Assembly: GCA_022769565.1 (NCBI GenBank)
Contig: JALEJQ010000088.1
Location: 1 to 42,189, forward strand
Direction of reading: 5' to 3'
DNA from: Oscillospiraceae bacterium
Lineage (GTDB): Bacteria; Bacillota; Clostridia; Oscillospirales; Ruminococcaceae
DNA length: 42,189 bases
This document shows positions 15,685 through 23,722 of this stretch, one piece after another (positions within the stretch are counted from its first letter, which is position 1; each line of letters starts with the position of its first letter). A model generated the notes under the pieces. It did no database searches. It saw only the letters and a program-made list of their open reading frames with translations, and was not told the origin of the DNA. A program made the translations under genes and the position numbers.

Positions 15685-16833
15685 TTAAAGGAGAGACTGA
15701 TAGAGCTCCTTGATCTCTGCAACGGAAGTATCTCTGGGATTTCCGGGACGGCAGGCGTCATCGTAAGCGGACTGTGAAAGGAAGTCAAGATCCTCGGGCT
15801 TAACAATGTCCTTAAGGTCTGCAGGGATTCCTACATCCTGTGAAAGCTGCTTAACAGCGTCAATTGCAGCCTTTCTGTATTCTTCCTGTGTCATATCGTC
15901 AACGCCCTTAACGCCCATTGCTCTTGCGATCTCACGGTACTTTTCACCTGTTGCGGGAGCGTTGTACTCCATAACTGTAGGAAGGATAATAGCATTTGCA
16001 ACGCCGTGAGGTGTGTCATACAGAGCACCGAGAGGGTGAGCCATGGAGTGAACGATACCAAGACCAACGTTGGAGACGCCCATACCTGCAACATACTGAC
16101 CGAGAGCCATATCTGTTCTGCCTTCCTTGGTATTTTCAACTGCACCTCTCAGGCTTCTTGAAATGATCTCAATTGCTTTGAGATGGAACATATCGGAAAG
16201 CTCCCAAGCACCCTTTGTTATGTAGCCTTCAATAGCGTGGGTAAGAGCGTCCATACCTGTTGCAGCGGTCAGACCCTTGGGCATGGAGGACATCATATCG
16301 GGGTCAACGAAAGCAACAACGGGAATGTCGTGGGGGTCAACGCAAACCATTTTACGGTTCTTTTCTGCGTCGGTGATAACGTAATTGATAGTAACTTCTG
16401 CTGCTGTACCTGCTGTTGTGGGAACGGCAAGAATGGGAACACTCTTGTTCTTTGTGTCAGCAACGCCTTCAAGGCTTCTTACATCAGCAAATTCGGGGTT
16501 AGCAATGATAATGCCGATAGCCTTTGCTGTGTCCATAGAAGAACCGCCGCCGATAGCAATAAGGTAATCAGCTTCCGCAGCCTTGAAAGCAGCAACGCCG
16601 GACTGTACATTTTCAATTGTAGGGTTGGGCTTGATTTCGGAATAAAGAGTATAAGCAAGACCTGCGCCGTCCAGAACGTCTGTTACCTTCTTTGTTACAC
16701 CGAACTTGATAAGGTCGGGGTCGGAGCATACAAGAGCCTTTCTGAAGCCTCTGTTCTTAGCTTCGTCTGCAATAGCTGCAATAGCGCCTGCACCGTGATA
16801 AGATGTTTCGTTGAGGATAAATCTGTTTGCCAT
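15685..16833 (-). CDS. fucO: Lactaldehyde reductase, iron-containing alcohol dehydrogenase
   Basis: This enzyme reduces L-lactaldehyde, a product of fuculose-phosphate cleavage, to L-1,2-propanediol with NADH, so that fucose fermentation stays redox-balanced. At 382 residues it has the same length as E. coli FucO. The NAD-binding motif IGGGSSMDTAKAIG is near residue 100. Iron ligands are in ATGMDALTHAIEGY (Asp and His), IVHSMAHPLGA (His) and YDTPHGVAN (His). AGGAG stands nine bases before the ATG. It is the second gene of the operon, 181 bases behind fucA; that gap holds repeats. The strong FucO likeness and the location make the call firm. Confidence 0.95.
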   Translation of the reverse strand: MANRFILNETSYHGAGAIAAIADEAKNRGFRKALVCSDPDLIKFGVTKKVTDVLDGAGLAYTLYSEIKPNPTIENVQSGVAAFKAAEADYLIAIGGGSSMDTAKAIGIIIANPEFADVRSLEGVADTKNKSVPILAVPTTAGTAAEVTINYVITDAEKNRKMVCVDPHDIPVVAFVDPDMMSSMPKGLTAATGMDALTHAIEGYITKGAWELSDMFHLKAIEIISRSLRGAVENTKEGRTDMALGQYVAGMGVSNVGLGIVHSMAHPLGALYDTPHGVANAIILPTVMEYNAPATGEKYREIARAMGVKGVDDMTQEEYRKAAIDAVKQLSQDVGIPADLKDIVKPEDLDFLSQSAYDDACRPGNPRDTSVAEIKELYQSLL

Positions 16834-16856
16834 AGTAAAAACACTCCTTTATTTTA

Positions 16857-16884
16857 GTTTGGAGAGTGAAGAGTTAAGAGTGAA
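16857..16884. repeat. GAGTGAA-family heptamer array upstream of fucO
   Basis: Four units (GTTTGGA, GAGTGAA, GAGTTAA, GAGTGAA) lie just upstream of the fucO ribosome binding site. A degraded inverted partner (AACACTC, then TTTTCAC) follows at 16890-16912. It lies in the fucA-fucO gap and must be transcribed. Confidence 0.7.
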
Positions 16885-16969
16885 GTTTTTAACACTCTGC
16901 TTTTCACTTTCCTTAAAATTTTCATTTTGGTTTTGAATGTAAATTCCGTATAAAATAATGCGCTGAAAC

Positions 16970-16988
16970 GGGACGGGAAACCCGTCCC
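16970..16988. repeat. GGGACGGG hairpin repeat in the fucA-fucO gap
   Basis: GGGACGGG (16970-16977) and CCCGTCCC (16981-16988) form a perfect 8-bp stem with a three-base loop, followed by CTACA. From memory, this GGGACGGG/CCCGTCCCCTACA pattern is a dispersed palindrome in other gut Firmicutes. It stands 27 bases after the fucA stop and could act as a processing or attenuation site. Confidence 0.7.
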
Positions 16989-17014
16989 CTACATTGATTT
17001 CCAAGTTAAAATAA

Positions 17015-17704
17015 TCACTTATCTCCGTATGGGTATTTCTTGTAACCGGGGTGTTTTCCGGTGACTTTGTAATTTTCACGCATAGAGCAGAGACGGTCAA
17101 TGTTTTCACGGGAAATCTCTCTTTCGCCGCCAAGCAGGTGAGCGGTAAGGGAAATTTTTGCAAAAAGCTCAAGAGTTTCCATACGGTAGTAAGCCGTCAG
17201 CAGATCTGCACCTACCGTAAGCGCACCGTGGTTCTGCAGAAGCATAACATCATGTTCCTGTAAATAAGGCGTAATTGCCTCGGGAACTTCATAGGTGGAG
17301 GGGGTGCCGTAAGGCGTAACGGGAACGCTTCCAACTGCAATTACCGCTTCTATCATGGTGTATCCGTCAAGAGCTTTGTTTGCAACGGCATAGCCCGTAG
17401 CCGTGGGAGGGTGAGCGTGAACAACTCCGCCAACATCGGGGCGTTCCTGATAGCAGCGCAGGTGCATTTTGATCTCGGAGGAGGGACGGTAATCGCCGTT
17501 TGCTTCGATGACCTCGCCCTTTCCGTTGATCTTAACGATTTTTTCGGGAGTGATAAAGCTTTTGCTTATTCCCGTAGGTGTCGCAAGATATGTATCATCG
17601 TCCAGCTTGACGGAAACGTTTCCATCATTAGCGGCGACCCAGCCAAGCTGCCACATTTTATGGCAGACATCGCATATCTGATCCTTGATTTCCTGTTCGT
17701 TCAT
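17015..17704 (-). CDS. fucA: L-fuculose-phosphate aldolase (class II aldolase/adducin family)
   Basis: A zinc enzyme that splits L-fuculose 1-phosphate into dihydroxyacetone phosphate and L-lactaldehyde. The start is set at the ATG at 17704 (229 residues), because GAGG stands about eight bases upstream; an in-frame GTG/ATG further out adds 11 unlikely residues. ANDGNVSVKLDDDTYLATPTG binds the phosphate. SSEIKMH gives the catalytic Glu, VVHAHPPTA the two zinc His residues and LLQNHGALTVG the third. It is the first gene of the fuc operon, directly behind a strong promoter and a palindrome. A rhamnulose-phosphate aldolase is less likely because these are longer and fucI is nearby. Confidence 0.93.
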   Translation of the reverse strand: MNEQEIKDQICDVCHKMWQLGWVAANDGNVSVKLDDDTYLATPTGISKSFITPEKIVKINGKGEVIEANGDYRPSSEIKMHLRCYQERPDVGGVVHAHPPTATGYAVANKALDGYTMIEAVIAVGSVPVTPYGTPSTYEVPEAITPYLQEHDVMLLQNHGALTVGADLLTAYYRMETLELFAKISLTAHLLGGEREISRENIDRLCSMRENYKVTGKHPGYKKYPYGDK

Positions 17705-17736
17705 TGGAATAACCTCATTTCTTGAAACAACCGGCA

Positions 17737-17753
17737 TTTCGGCTTGTCCGAAA
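17737..17753. promoter_or_regulatory. Palindrome after the fuc start point, candidate operator
   Basis: TTTCGG (17737-17742) and CCGAAA (17748-17753) form a perfect 6-bp inverted repeat with a five-base centre. It lies about ten bases downstream of the predicted transcription start, a usual repressor position. It could equally be a short mRNA hairpin. Confidence 0.45.
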
Positions 17754-17769
17754 GTCAGTTTATGTTTAT

Positions 17770-17798
17770 ATTATACAACAATTGATTAAAAATGTCTA
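17770..17798 (-). promoter_or_regulatory. Promoter of the fuc operon
   Basis: On the minus strand TAGACA (17793-17798, 5 of 6 matches) and a perfect TATAAT (17770-17775) are 17 bases apart. The start would be near 17763, about 60 bases before fucA. No transporter or regulator gene shares this promoter. Confidence 0.85.
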
Positions 17799-17819
17799 TA
17801 AAAATTTGCATTTTGCCCT

Positions 17820-17869
17820 AAAAAATAACGCTTATTCTTTTGTGCATATTTACCAAAGGAATAAGCGTT
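17820..17869 (-). terminator. Terminator of the NSS transporter gene
   Basis: AACGCTTATTC (17827-17837) pairs with GAATAAGCGTT (17859-17869), and CTTTTG/CCAAAG extends the stem. On the minus strand it is followed by ATTTTTT. It stands 21 bases after the transporter stop. Confidence 0.85.
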
Positions 17870-17889
17870 TGTCTTTAGGGATATTTTTA

Positions 17890-19221
17890 TCAAAAAAATG
17901 AAGAAATAAATATAACGATTATCATGGCAGGTGCTATATATTTAATAGCTGCGGAAAAAAGGGGCTTTAATCTGAATTTCAGCTTTCCGCCGTTGGATAT
18001 TTCTTCCAAAGCAGCGTCTGTTCCCCATATATGCCCTACAAGAATACACATAAAAAATCCGCCAATGGGCATAACGATCTTATCTGCCGCAAAATTCAGA
18101 AAATCAAAGAAGTTCATATTGAAGATCGTTGCTTCCGAAAGAACACCGAAGGAAAGAGAAGCAAAAATGCACATAAGAAAGGCTGCACCGCCTGCTATGA
18201 CTGAGGACACTTTTCTCGAAAGTCCCGTCTTGTCGGAAAACCAGGATACGATCACCTCCAGCAGCGAAATTGCAGACGTTACCGCCGCAAAAAGCACCAG
18301 CAGGAAAAACAGCGCCGAAATGAACCGTCCGCCCTTTATATTTGAAAATACCACGGGGAGCGTTTGAAAGATAAGTCCGGGACCGCCCGTTACTTCAAGA
18401 CCGAATGAAAACACCGCAGGAATGATCGCAAAGCCAGCAATGACGGCTATAAGCGTGTCAAGAGTAACTATTGTCACCGTGCTTGAAGTAAGGTTTGTAC
18501 TTTTGGACAGGTAGCTTCCGTAGGTTATAAGCGTTCCCATTCCCAGAGAAAGGGAGAAGAACACCTGCCCCATTGCGTTTATCGCTATCTGCGACAGGTC
18601 GGAAAGGGAGTTTATCCCGGCAAGGTCGGGAACGATAAAATATCTGACACCTTGGGCGGCATTTGGCAGAGTAAGACAGTATATCATTATCCCGATAAGA
18701 AATATGAGCAGCACAGGCAGCAGAATGGTGCTTACCCGTTCTATTCCTTTAGCTATTCCTCCCGTAACTATTATTACGTTTATTGCAATAAACACAAACG
18801 TCCAGAGTATGGGTTCAATGGGCTGTGCGGTGTAGTCTGCAAAAAAATCCGTACCGAATCCGCTGCCCGAAAAGCTTTTGAAAATGTATTTTATTACCCA
18901 GCCGCCTACAACTCCGTAGCTTGCAAGAACAAGAAAAGCTCCCGCAATGCCAAGACCGCCGACAAAGCCAAATTTCGGACTCAGCTTTTTGCAGGAATCA
19001 ACGGCATTTTCTCCTGCAAAGCGTCCTATTGCCATTTCCGAAAGAAGTATGGGTATGCCAAGTATGACAAGGAAAAAAATATAAATAATGAGAAAAACTG
19101 CGCCGCCGCTTGTTCCTGCAATATAGGGAAACTTCCACAGATTCCCAAGACCTATGGCGGAACCTGCTGCAGCCATAATAAATCCTATGCCGGAAGACCA
19201 TTGTTCTCTTTTTGATCGCAT
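17890..19221 (-). CDS. Sodium-dependent transporter, NSS (SNF) family
   Basis: A 443-residue integral membrane symporter of the neurotransmitter:sodium family, like LeuT and MhsT, which import amino acids with Na+. TM1 carries the unwound substrate/sodium-binding segment MAAAGSAIGLGNLWKFPYIAG near residues 16-36. About eleven hydrophobic segments follow, which fits the short bacterial form with 11 rather than 12 helices. The binding site (AAGGAG) is eight bases upstream of the ATG. It has its own terminator and is divergent from the pcrA leader. The substrate is likely an amino acid, but nothing nearby says which. Confidence 0.94.
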   Translation of the reverse strand: MRSKREQWSSGIGFIMAAAGSAIGLGNLWKFPYIAGTSGGAVFLIIYIFFLVILGIPILLSEMAIGRFAGENAVDSCKKLSPKFGFVGGLGIAGAFLVLASYGVVGGWVIKYIFKSFSGSGFGTDFFADYTAQPIEPILWTFVFIAINVIIVTGGIAKGIERVSTILLPVLLIFLIGIMIYCLTLPNAAQGVRYFIVPDLAGINSLSDLSQIAINAMGQVFFSLSLGMGTLITYGSYLSKSTNLTSSTVTIVTLDTLIAVIAGFAIIPAVFSFGLEVTGGPGLIFQTLPVVFSNIKGGRFISALFFLLVLFAAVTSAISLLEVIVSWFSDKTGLSRKVSSVIAGGAAFLMCIFASLSFGVLSEATIFNMNFFDFLNFAADKIVMPIGGFFMCILVGHIWGTDAALEEISNGGKLKFRLKPLFSAAIKYIAPAMIIVIFISSFF

Positions 19222-19386
19222 AATAAAAACTCCTTCCGTGTTCCGAAATGCTGGAAAAAATTATTCGTCAGCGTTATTTCTGATATACATTTTCCCTTTT
19301 TTGAACGTAACTATTCAAATATAACGATTTTTATTATAAAAATGTTAAAAGTGTAAAATCCTCTTCCGTTTGCTATCGGATTGTGG

Positions 19387-19392
19387 TATAAT
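19387..19392 (+). promoter_or_regulatory. -10 box of the pcrA leader
   Basis: A perfect TATAAT preceded by GTGG. The -35 position (TTCCGT, 19364-19369) is poor. A start near 19399 would give a leader of 200 bases before pcrA. Confidence 0.5.
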
Positions 19393-19398
19393 AATACA

Positions 19399-19586
19399 GA
19401 AAGAGAAAAAATTTTATCGGAGAACACGAAGATATGTGTTTTCAGGCATAATTGCAGGAATCGGAGCTTGGGCATATAGCGAACCGATGACAGTGCAGCA
19501 GGAAAAGCTGATGCTGCCTTTGTGTGATTATGCAGCGGCATCTGCGGCGGTTTAAACAATAATATTACAGTATACCGCAGATTTTT
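19399..19586 (+). ncRNA. Candidate structured leader or small RNA upstream of pcrA
   Basis: Downstream of the -10 box there is a hairpin (AACAC 19423-19427 with GTGTT 19436-19440), then a three-way-junction pattern. P1 is GCATAAT (19446-19452) with ATTATGC (19527-19533). P2 is ATCGG (19460-19464) with CCGAT (19484-19488), extended by GCT/AGC. P3 is GCAGCA (19495-19500) with TGCTGC (19512-19517). A terminator-like hairpin ATCTGCGG (19540-19547) with CCGCAGAT (19575-19582) and T5 follows, ending just before the pcrA binding site. GCAG at 19532-19535 could pair with CTGC at 19542-19545 and open the terminator. It does not match any riboswitch class I can recall. The 377 bases between the transporter and pcrA hold nothing else convincing. 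Confidence 0.45.
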
Positions 19587-19598
19587 ATGGAGGTTTTT

Positions 19599-21980
19599 AT
19601 GAGTATCAATCAGGAGTTTTTAACTGCAAAAAGAGCGGCGATGAATATGTATTTTTCAGGGCTTAACGATATGCAGAAGAAAGCCGTATTCACCGTGAAC
19701 GGACCGGTTCTTGTGCTTGCAGGTGCAGGAAGCGGAAAAACGTCGGTTCTCGTTAACCGCATTGCAAATATGATAAATTTTGGAAATGCATATGCAGATG
19801 AAAATTGTCACGCAGGCGTTTCCGAGGACGATATAAATTTTCTTAACGGATATAAGGGCGAAAAGGATGAAGCTGCGGTTTCAAGGCTTAAAGATATAAT
19901 TGCAGTCGATAGGGTAGACCCCTGGAGGATAATGGCTATCACCTTTACCAATAAGGCTGCAGGAGAATTAAAGGAACGACTTGCCGCAATGCTTGGAGAT
20001 TGCGCAGCAGAAATTACGGCTGCTACCTTCCATTCAATGTGCGTAAGGATTTTAAGGAAGGAAATAAGCAAGCTGGGCTACAGCAGCGATTTCACCATTT
20101 ATGACAGCGACGACAGCCAGCGTCTTCTCAAATCATGCTATGAACCCCTTGACCTGTCCGACAAGGCTTTTCCGCCCAAGTCCGTTATGGCGGAAATATC
20201 CAATGCGAAGGACAGACTTGAAGACCCCGAGGTATACGAAGCAAAAGCGGCAGGGGATTACCGCAAGCTTGGAATAGCAAAGCTTTATAAAGCGTACCAG
20301 AGCCGTCTGCAGGCTGCCAACGCCGTGGATTTTGACGATATAATCAGACTTACCGTCAAGCTTTTTGAGCAGGATCCCGACGTTCTCGACCATTACAGCA
20401 ACCGTTACAGATATATTATGGTAGACGAGTATCAGGATACTAATTTTGCCCAGCTCAGGCTTGTTACGCTTCTTTCGGCAAAATTCAGAAACATATGCGT
20501 TGTAGGCGACGATGACCAGTCCATTTATAAATTCAGAGGAGCAACTATTGAAAATATCCTTGAATTTGAGGAACAGTTTGACCCTGCGACAGTTATCAAG
20601 CTTGAACAGAATTACCGTTCAACGCAGAACATTCTTAACGCCGCAAATGCCGTTATTTCCAACAATACCAACAGAAACGAAAAAAGATTATGGACAGATT
20701 CGGGCGACGGAGAAAAAGTCACCGTTTACAAGGCTTCGGACGAATCCTCCGAGTCACATTTTGTTGCCGAAACTATACTTAAAGGCGTGGAAGAGGGAGA
20801 AAGCTACAAGAATTATGCCGTGCTGTACAGAATGAATGCGCAGTCAAACAGCCTTGAACGTGCGTTTACTTCAAGCGGTATCCCTTACCGTGTAATAGGC
20901 GGACAGCGCTTCTACGACAGAAAAGAAATAAGGGATATGGTAGCTTATCTTTCCGTTCTCAACAACGATATGGATATGCTTCGCTTCAAGAGGATAATCA
21001 ACGAGCCTAAAAGGGGAATAGGCGACACCACCGTTTCCATGATAGAGCAGATGTCCTCCGACCTTAAAATTTCTCCCATAGAAATAATGAAAAATGCCGA
21101 AAACTATCCCATACTTTCCAAGAAGTCCGCTTCTCTTGTAAAAACTGCGGATATGTTTATGGAGCTGCGCAAGCTGTCCGAAACAGCCCCCCTTGACAAG
21201 CTCCTTGATACCCTTCTTGAAAAAACAGGCTATGCCGCATATATGAAAACTCTCGGAGACGAGGGTGCCGCAAGAATGGAGAATATCAACGAACTGAAAT
21301 CCACTATGGTGGAGTATATGAACAGCAAGGCTGAGGGCGAGGAATACAGCCTGTCAGAATTTTTGGAGGAGATCTCTCTCTTTACCGATATTGATAAGAT
21401 GGACGACAGCACCGACGCAGTAAATATGATGACGATTCACTCCGCAAAGGGTCTCGAGTTCAACAATATTTTCATAATCGGCATGGAAGAGGGAATTTTC
21501 CCCGGCGTAAGAAGTATGGATTCCGTTGAGGATCTTGAAGAAGAACGCCGCCTTGCATATGTTGCCATAACCCGTGCAAGGAAGAAGCTGTATATAACCC
21601 ATGCCCAGCAGAGAATGTTGTTCGGTTCAACCAACCGCAACCTTGTTTCACGCTTTGTAAAGGAAATTCCGCCCGAATATATCAACAGGATAGACAGTAC
21701 CGTAAATGTCCGCAAGGCTACTGAGGACGATGTTATTATCCAGAACACTTCAAAGGCGTACACGCTGCAAAGTCAGATCGCAAACAAGAAGATCGAGCAG
21801 GCTAAAAAGAGCCGCAGCGTTGAATTTGAAGTGGGCGACAGGGTAAAGCATAACATTTTCGGCGAGGGAACGGTTCTTTCCGTAAAGAAAATTTCTAACG
21901 ATGCAATGCTTGAAATTGCCTTTGAAAAGGTCGGAACCAAAAAACTAATGGCTAACTTCGCAAAGATACAGAAGATATAA
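19599..21980 (+). CDS. pcrA: ATP-dependent DNA helicase PcrA/UvrD
   Basis: A superfamily 1A 3'-5' DNA helicase used in nucleotide excision repair, plasmid replication and clearing of RecA or RNA polymerase from DNA. I start at 19599 (793 residues): GGAGG stands six bases upstream, and the earlier in-frame ATG at 19587 overlaps that site. Seen are Walker A GAGSGKT (residues 42-48), MAITFTNKAAGELKER, VDEYQDTN (motif II), VGDDDQSIYKFRGA (motif III), LEQNYRS (motif IV), VNMMTIHSAKGLEF and AYVAITRARKKLYI (motif VI). The C-terminal FEVGDRVKHNIFGEGTVLSV is the RNA-polymerase-binding Tudor-like domain typical of PcrA. An insertion of about 40 residues after Walker A (around residues 60-95) is slightly longer than usual. 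It is transcribed alone. Confidence 0.97.
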   Translation: MSINQEFLTAKRAAMNMYFSGLNDMQKKAVFTVNGPVLVLAGAGSGKTSVLVNRIANMINFGNAYADENCHAGVSEDDINFLNGYKGEKDEAAVSRLKDIIAVDRVDPWRIMAITFTNKAAGELKERLAAMLGDCAAEITAATFHSMCVRILRKEISKLGYSSDFTIYDSDDSQRLLKSCYEPLDLSDKAFPPKSVMAEISNAKDRLEDPEVYEAKAAGDYRKLGIAKLYKAYQSRLQAANAVDFDDIIRLTVKLFEQDPDVLDHYSNRYRYIMVDEYQDTNFAQLRLVTLLSAKFRNICVVGDDDQSIYKFRGATIENILEFEEQFDPATVIKLEQNYRSTQNILNAANAVISNNTNRNEKRLWTDSGDGEKVTVYKASDESSESHFVAETILKGVEEGESYKNYAVLYRMNAQSNSLERAFTSSGIPYRVIGGQRFYDRKEIRDMVAYLSVLNNDMDMLRFKRIINEPKRGIGDTTVSMIEQMSSDLKISPIEIMKNAENYPILSKKSASLVKTADMFMELRKLSETAPLDKLLDTLLEKTGYAAYMKTLGDEGAARMENINELKSTMVEYMNSKAEGEEYSLSEFLEEISLFTDIDKMDDSTDAVNMMTIHSAKGLEFNNIFIIGMEEGIFPGVRSMDSVEDLEEERRLAYVAITRARKKLYITHAQQRMLFGSTNRNLVSRFVKEIPPEYINRIDSTVNVRKATEDDVIIQNTSKAYTLQSQIANKKIEQAKKSRSVEFEVGDRVKHNIFGEGTVLSVKKISNDAMLEIAFEKVGTKKLMANFAKIQKI

Positions 21981-21984
21981 TTAA

Positions 21985-22019
21985 ACCGGCTGTAACATCG
22001 AATCGGTGTTACAGCCGGT
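21985..22019. terminator. Bidirectional terminator between pcrA and the SEDS-like gene
   Basis: A perfect 13-bp stem, ACCGGCTGTAACA (21985-21997) with TGTTACAGCCGGT (22007-22019), and a nine-base loop. It lies between two convergent stop codons. The T-richness on both sides is modest. Confidence 0.8.
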
Positions 22020-22025
22020 CGTTAT

Positions 22026-23321
22026 TTATGCTTTTGTTTTTTTGACAATGTTTTGTTCGGGAAAAATATTTCTACGCCTGTAAACAGACATGAAGATCCC
22101 CGTCAAAGCTGCTCCCACAGCCATATTTGCAGGATTATTTGTGAGAAACGGTACGGTCACATAGGATTCGTAGCTTGTGCTTATTCCGTAATTTGCAAGA
22201 ATGTAGCATACCGTCTGGAATACGAATACCGCAGAAATAGAAACTGCCGTTATTCGTCCGAAAGGGTTTTTTACTCTTGATGAAAGGATAAGCATTATCA
22301 TCGGAAAAGCAGTTATTATAAGAGTAACGGCAATTCCTGCGATCAAACCTAAGTCGGCTATGACCGCCGTAAGAAGATGTGCGTCTGCGGAACTGCTGAG
22401 TTGAGAATAATCGGCGCCGCTCTGACTGAAAAGCTGTGTGTGCGACAGTATTTCTCTTATGTAATCCCGTTCAAAGTGCAGACCGTATTCTTCTGACGCA
22501 CGGAATAGTTTTACCCATATGATGCCTGCTGTTCCCAATGCCGCAGGGATATACATAAACAGATAAGCCGTCCGTTTTTTCAGCTTGAACCGGCCTGCCG
22601 ACACAGCTGTTGTCATTATAACAAGGGCGGTTATCCCCGACATTACAGCTCCAGAAATGCAGGGCGCATATATGTTGATAAATACGGGCGGAACTACCAG
22701 CGCAAAACAGGCGAGAACAAAGCCTTTGAACCCCTTGCCATTCATCGAGTATACAACTCCGCACATAAGCGGTGCATAAAGCATTGTTCCGTAGAACACA
22801 AACCGCCGTGACATCTCTCTGTCAAATATCAGCTCCATTCCAACGAATAAAACTGCGCTGAAAATTACATAAGCTGTCTTGGGGATTCGGGTGAAAACCG
22901 TGTAGTCCATAAAGTAAAACAGCAAGGTAACGGCTGCTGCGATGGGTATGCACATAAGATATTTTTGTGCGGAATCCAAGGGTATACCTGCGCTGATGCT
23001 CATGTTGAAATAAGAAAAATTATTTCGTTTTGTCAGAAGCGCATAGATAATGAAGCCTGCCGCAAGAAACAAGGCTATAAAAAGCAGCATTGCCAGCGGA
23101 TGATCTGGACGGTGAACACGGTCAAGCTGTATTCCCGTTTCATTGGGACTGCCCATTGTTTCAACTGCTTTTTCTTCCGCTTCACCTTCTGTCATTCCCG
23201 AGGCGATGTAAGCCTCTGTCTGTTCGTCAATATGAGTTTCAAGCTCACGTTTAAGCGGATCGTGTACCGCCTTGCACCGCACCTGTTCAAGTACGGAATC
23301 AATGTACTCGGCTTTTTTCAT
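22026..23321 (-). CDS. HAAS (permease prefix) domain fused to a SEDS (FtsW/RodA/SpoVE-like) membrane protein
   Basis: A 431-residue protein. Residues 1-70 are a charged helical domain (MKKAEYIDSVLEQVRCKAV, TEGEAEEKAVETMGSP) of the HAAS/permease-prefix-1 type that accompanies PadR regulators. Then come about ten membrane helices. The C-terminal part (AVIADLGLIAG, then SYESYVTVPFLTNNPANMAVG) resembles the end of FtsW/RodA glycosyltransferases. The SEDS catalytic Asp position seems shifted and the usual PLPFVSYGGS motif is changed to TVPFLTNNPANM, so polymerase activity is doubtful. The start at 23321 has GGAGGGG seven bases upstream. It overlaps the PadR stop by four bases (ATGA), so translation is coupled. 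Confidence 0.82.
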   Translation of the reverse strand: MKKAEYIDSVLEQVRCKAVHDPLKRELETHIDEQTEAYIASGMTEGEAEEKAVETMGSPNETGIQLDRVHRPDHPLAMLLFIALFLAAGFIIYALLTKRNNFSYFNMSISAGIPLDSAQKYLMCIPIAAAVTLLFYFMDYTVFTRIPKTAYVIFSAVLFVGMELIFDREMSRRFVFYGTMLYAPLMCGVVYSMNGKGFKGFVLACFALVVPPVFINIYAPCISGAVMSGITALVIMTTAVSAGRFKLKKRTAYLFMYIPAALGTAGIIWVKLFRASEEYGLHFERDYIREILSHTQLFSQSGADYSQLSSSADAHLLTAVIADLGLIAGIAVTLIITAFPMIMLILSSRVKNPFGRITAVSISAVFVFQTVCYILANYGISTSYESYVTVPFLTNNPANMAVGAALTGIFMSVYRRRNIFPEQNIVKKTKA

Positions 23322-23650
23322 TTTAACCCCTCCAATACCTTGTTTACCGCACCGCTGAAAACCTCCCATTCGGCACGTTTTTGCGACAGCACGTTTTTAC
23401 CGTCCTCGGTTATAGTGTAATATTTACGGATACGTCCGTTTTCCGCTTCCGATTCGCTTGAAGTTACATAACCCGATTGTTCAAGTGAATGGAGCAGGGG
23501 ATAAAGAGTTCCTGCTTTCAGCGAAAAAGTGTTGTCGGAGCGCTTTTCCAGCGTTTCTATCATTTCATACCCGTACATTGCCTTTTCGTCAAGAAGCCGC
23601 AGGATAAGCATACCCGTTGAACCTGTTAAAAGTGACTTGTCGATTTTCAT
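23318..23650 (-). CDS. PadR family transcriptional regulator
   Basis: A 110-residue winged-helix DNA-binding protein of the short PadR-s2 type. MLILRLLDEKAMYGYEMIETL is the first helix region, SLKAGTLYPLLHSLEQSGYV the recognition helix and GRIRKYYTITEDGKNVL the wing. GAGGTGATGTT precedes the ATG. It is the first gene of a two-gene operon with the HAAS-SEDS membrane protein, which suggests it controls that gene in response to envelope or drug stress; this is inference from similar PadR operons. A near-perfect palindrome over its own start site suggests autorepression. Confidence 0.93.
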   Translation of the reverse strand: MKIDKSLLTGSTGMLILRLLDEKAMYGYEMIETLEKRSDNTFSLKAGTLYPLLHSLEQSGYVTSSESEAENGRIRKYYTITEDGKNVLSQKRAEWEVFSGAVNKVLEGLK

Positions 23651-23665
23651 AACATCACCTCTTAT

Positions 23666-23682
23666 ATGTAGATTATCTATAT
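23666..23682. promoter_or_regulatory. Candidate PadR operator
   Basis: ATGTAGATTATCTATAT is a 17-base palindrome with 7 of 8 arm positions matching. It covers the predicted start point of the padR transcript. A second inverted pair, GACAT/ATGTC, lies in the promoter region at 23697-23712. Confidence 0.55.
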
Positions 23683-23685
23683 ATC

Positions 23686-23714
23686 ATTATATATCGGACA
23701 TCTACACATGTCAA
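23686..23714 (-). promoter_or_regulatory. Consensus promoter of the padR operon
   Basis: On the minus strand perfect TTGACA (23709-23714) and perfect TATAAT (23686-23691) are exactly 17 bases apart. A perfect promoter fits a gene that is held down by its own repressor. Confidence 0.9.
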
Positions 23715-23722
23715 TAGTTTTT

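Noticed and set aside
16183-16857. 224-residue Cys-rich plus-strand frame opposite fucO
   Set aside because: Shadow of fucO on the other strand; its composition comes from the complementary codons.
19370-19555. 61-residue plus-strand frame upstream of pcrA
   Set aside because: Its TTG start lies before the -10 box, it has no ribosome binding site, and the region has a better reading as structured RNA.
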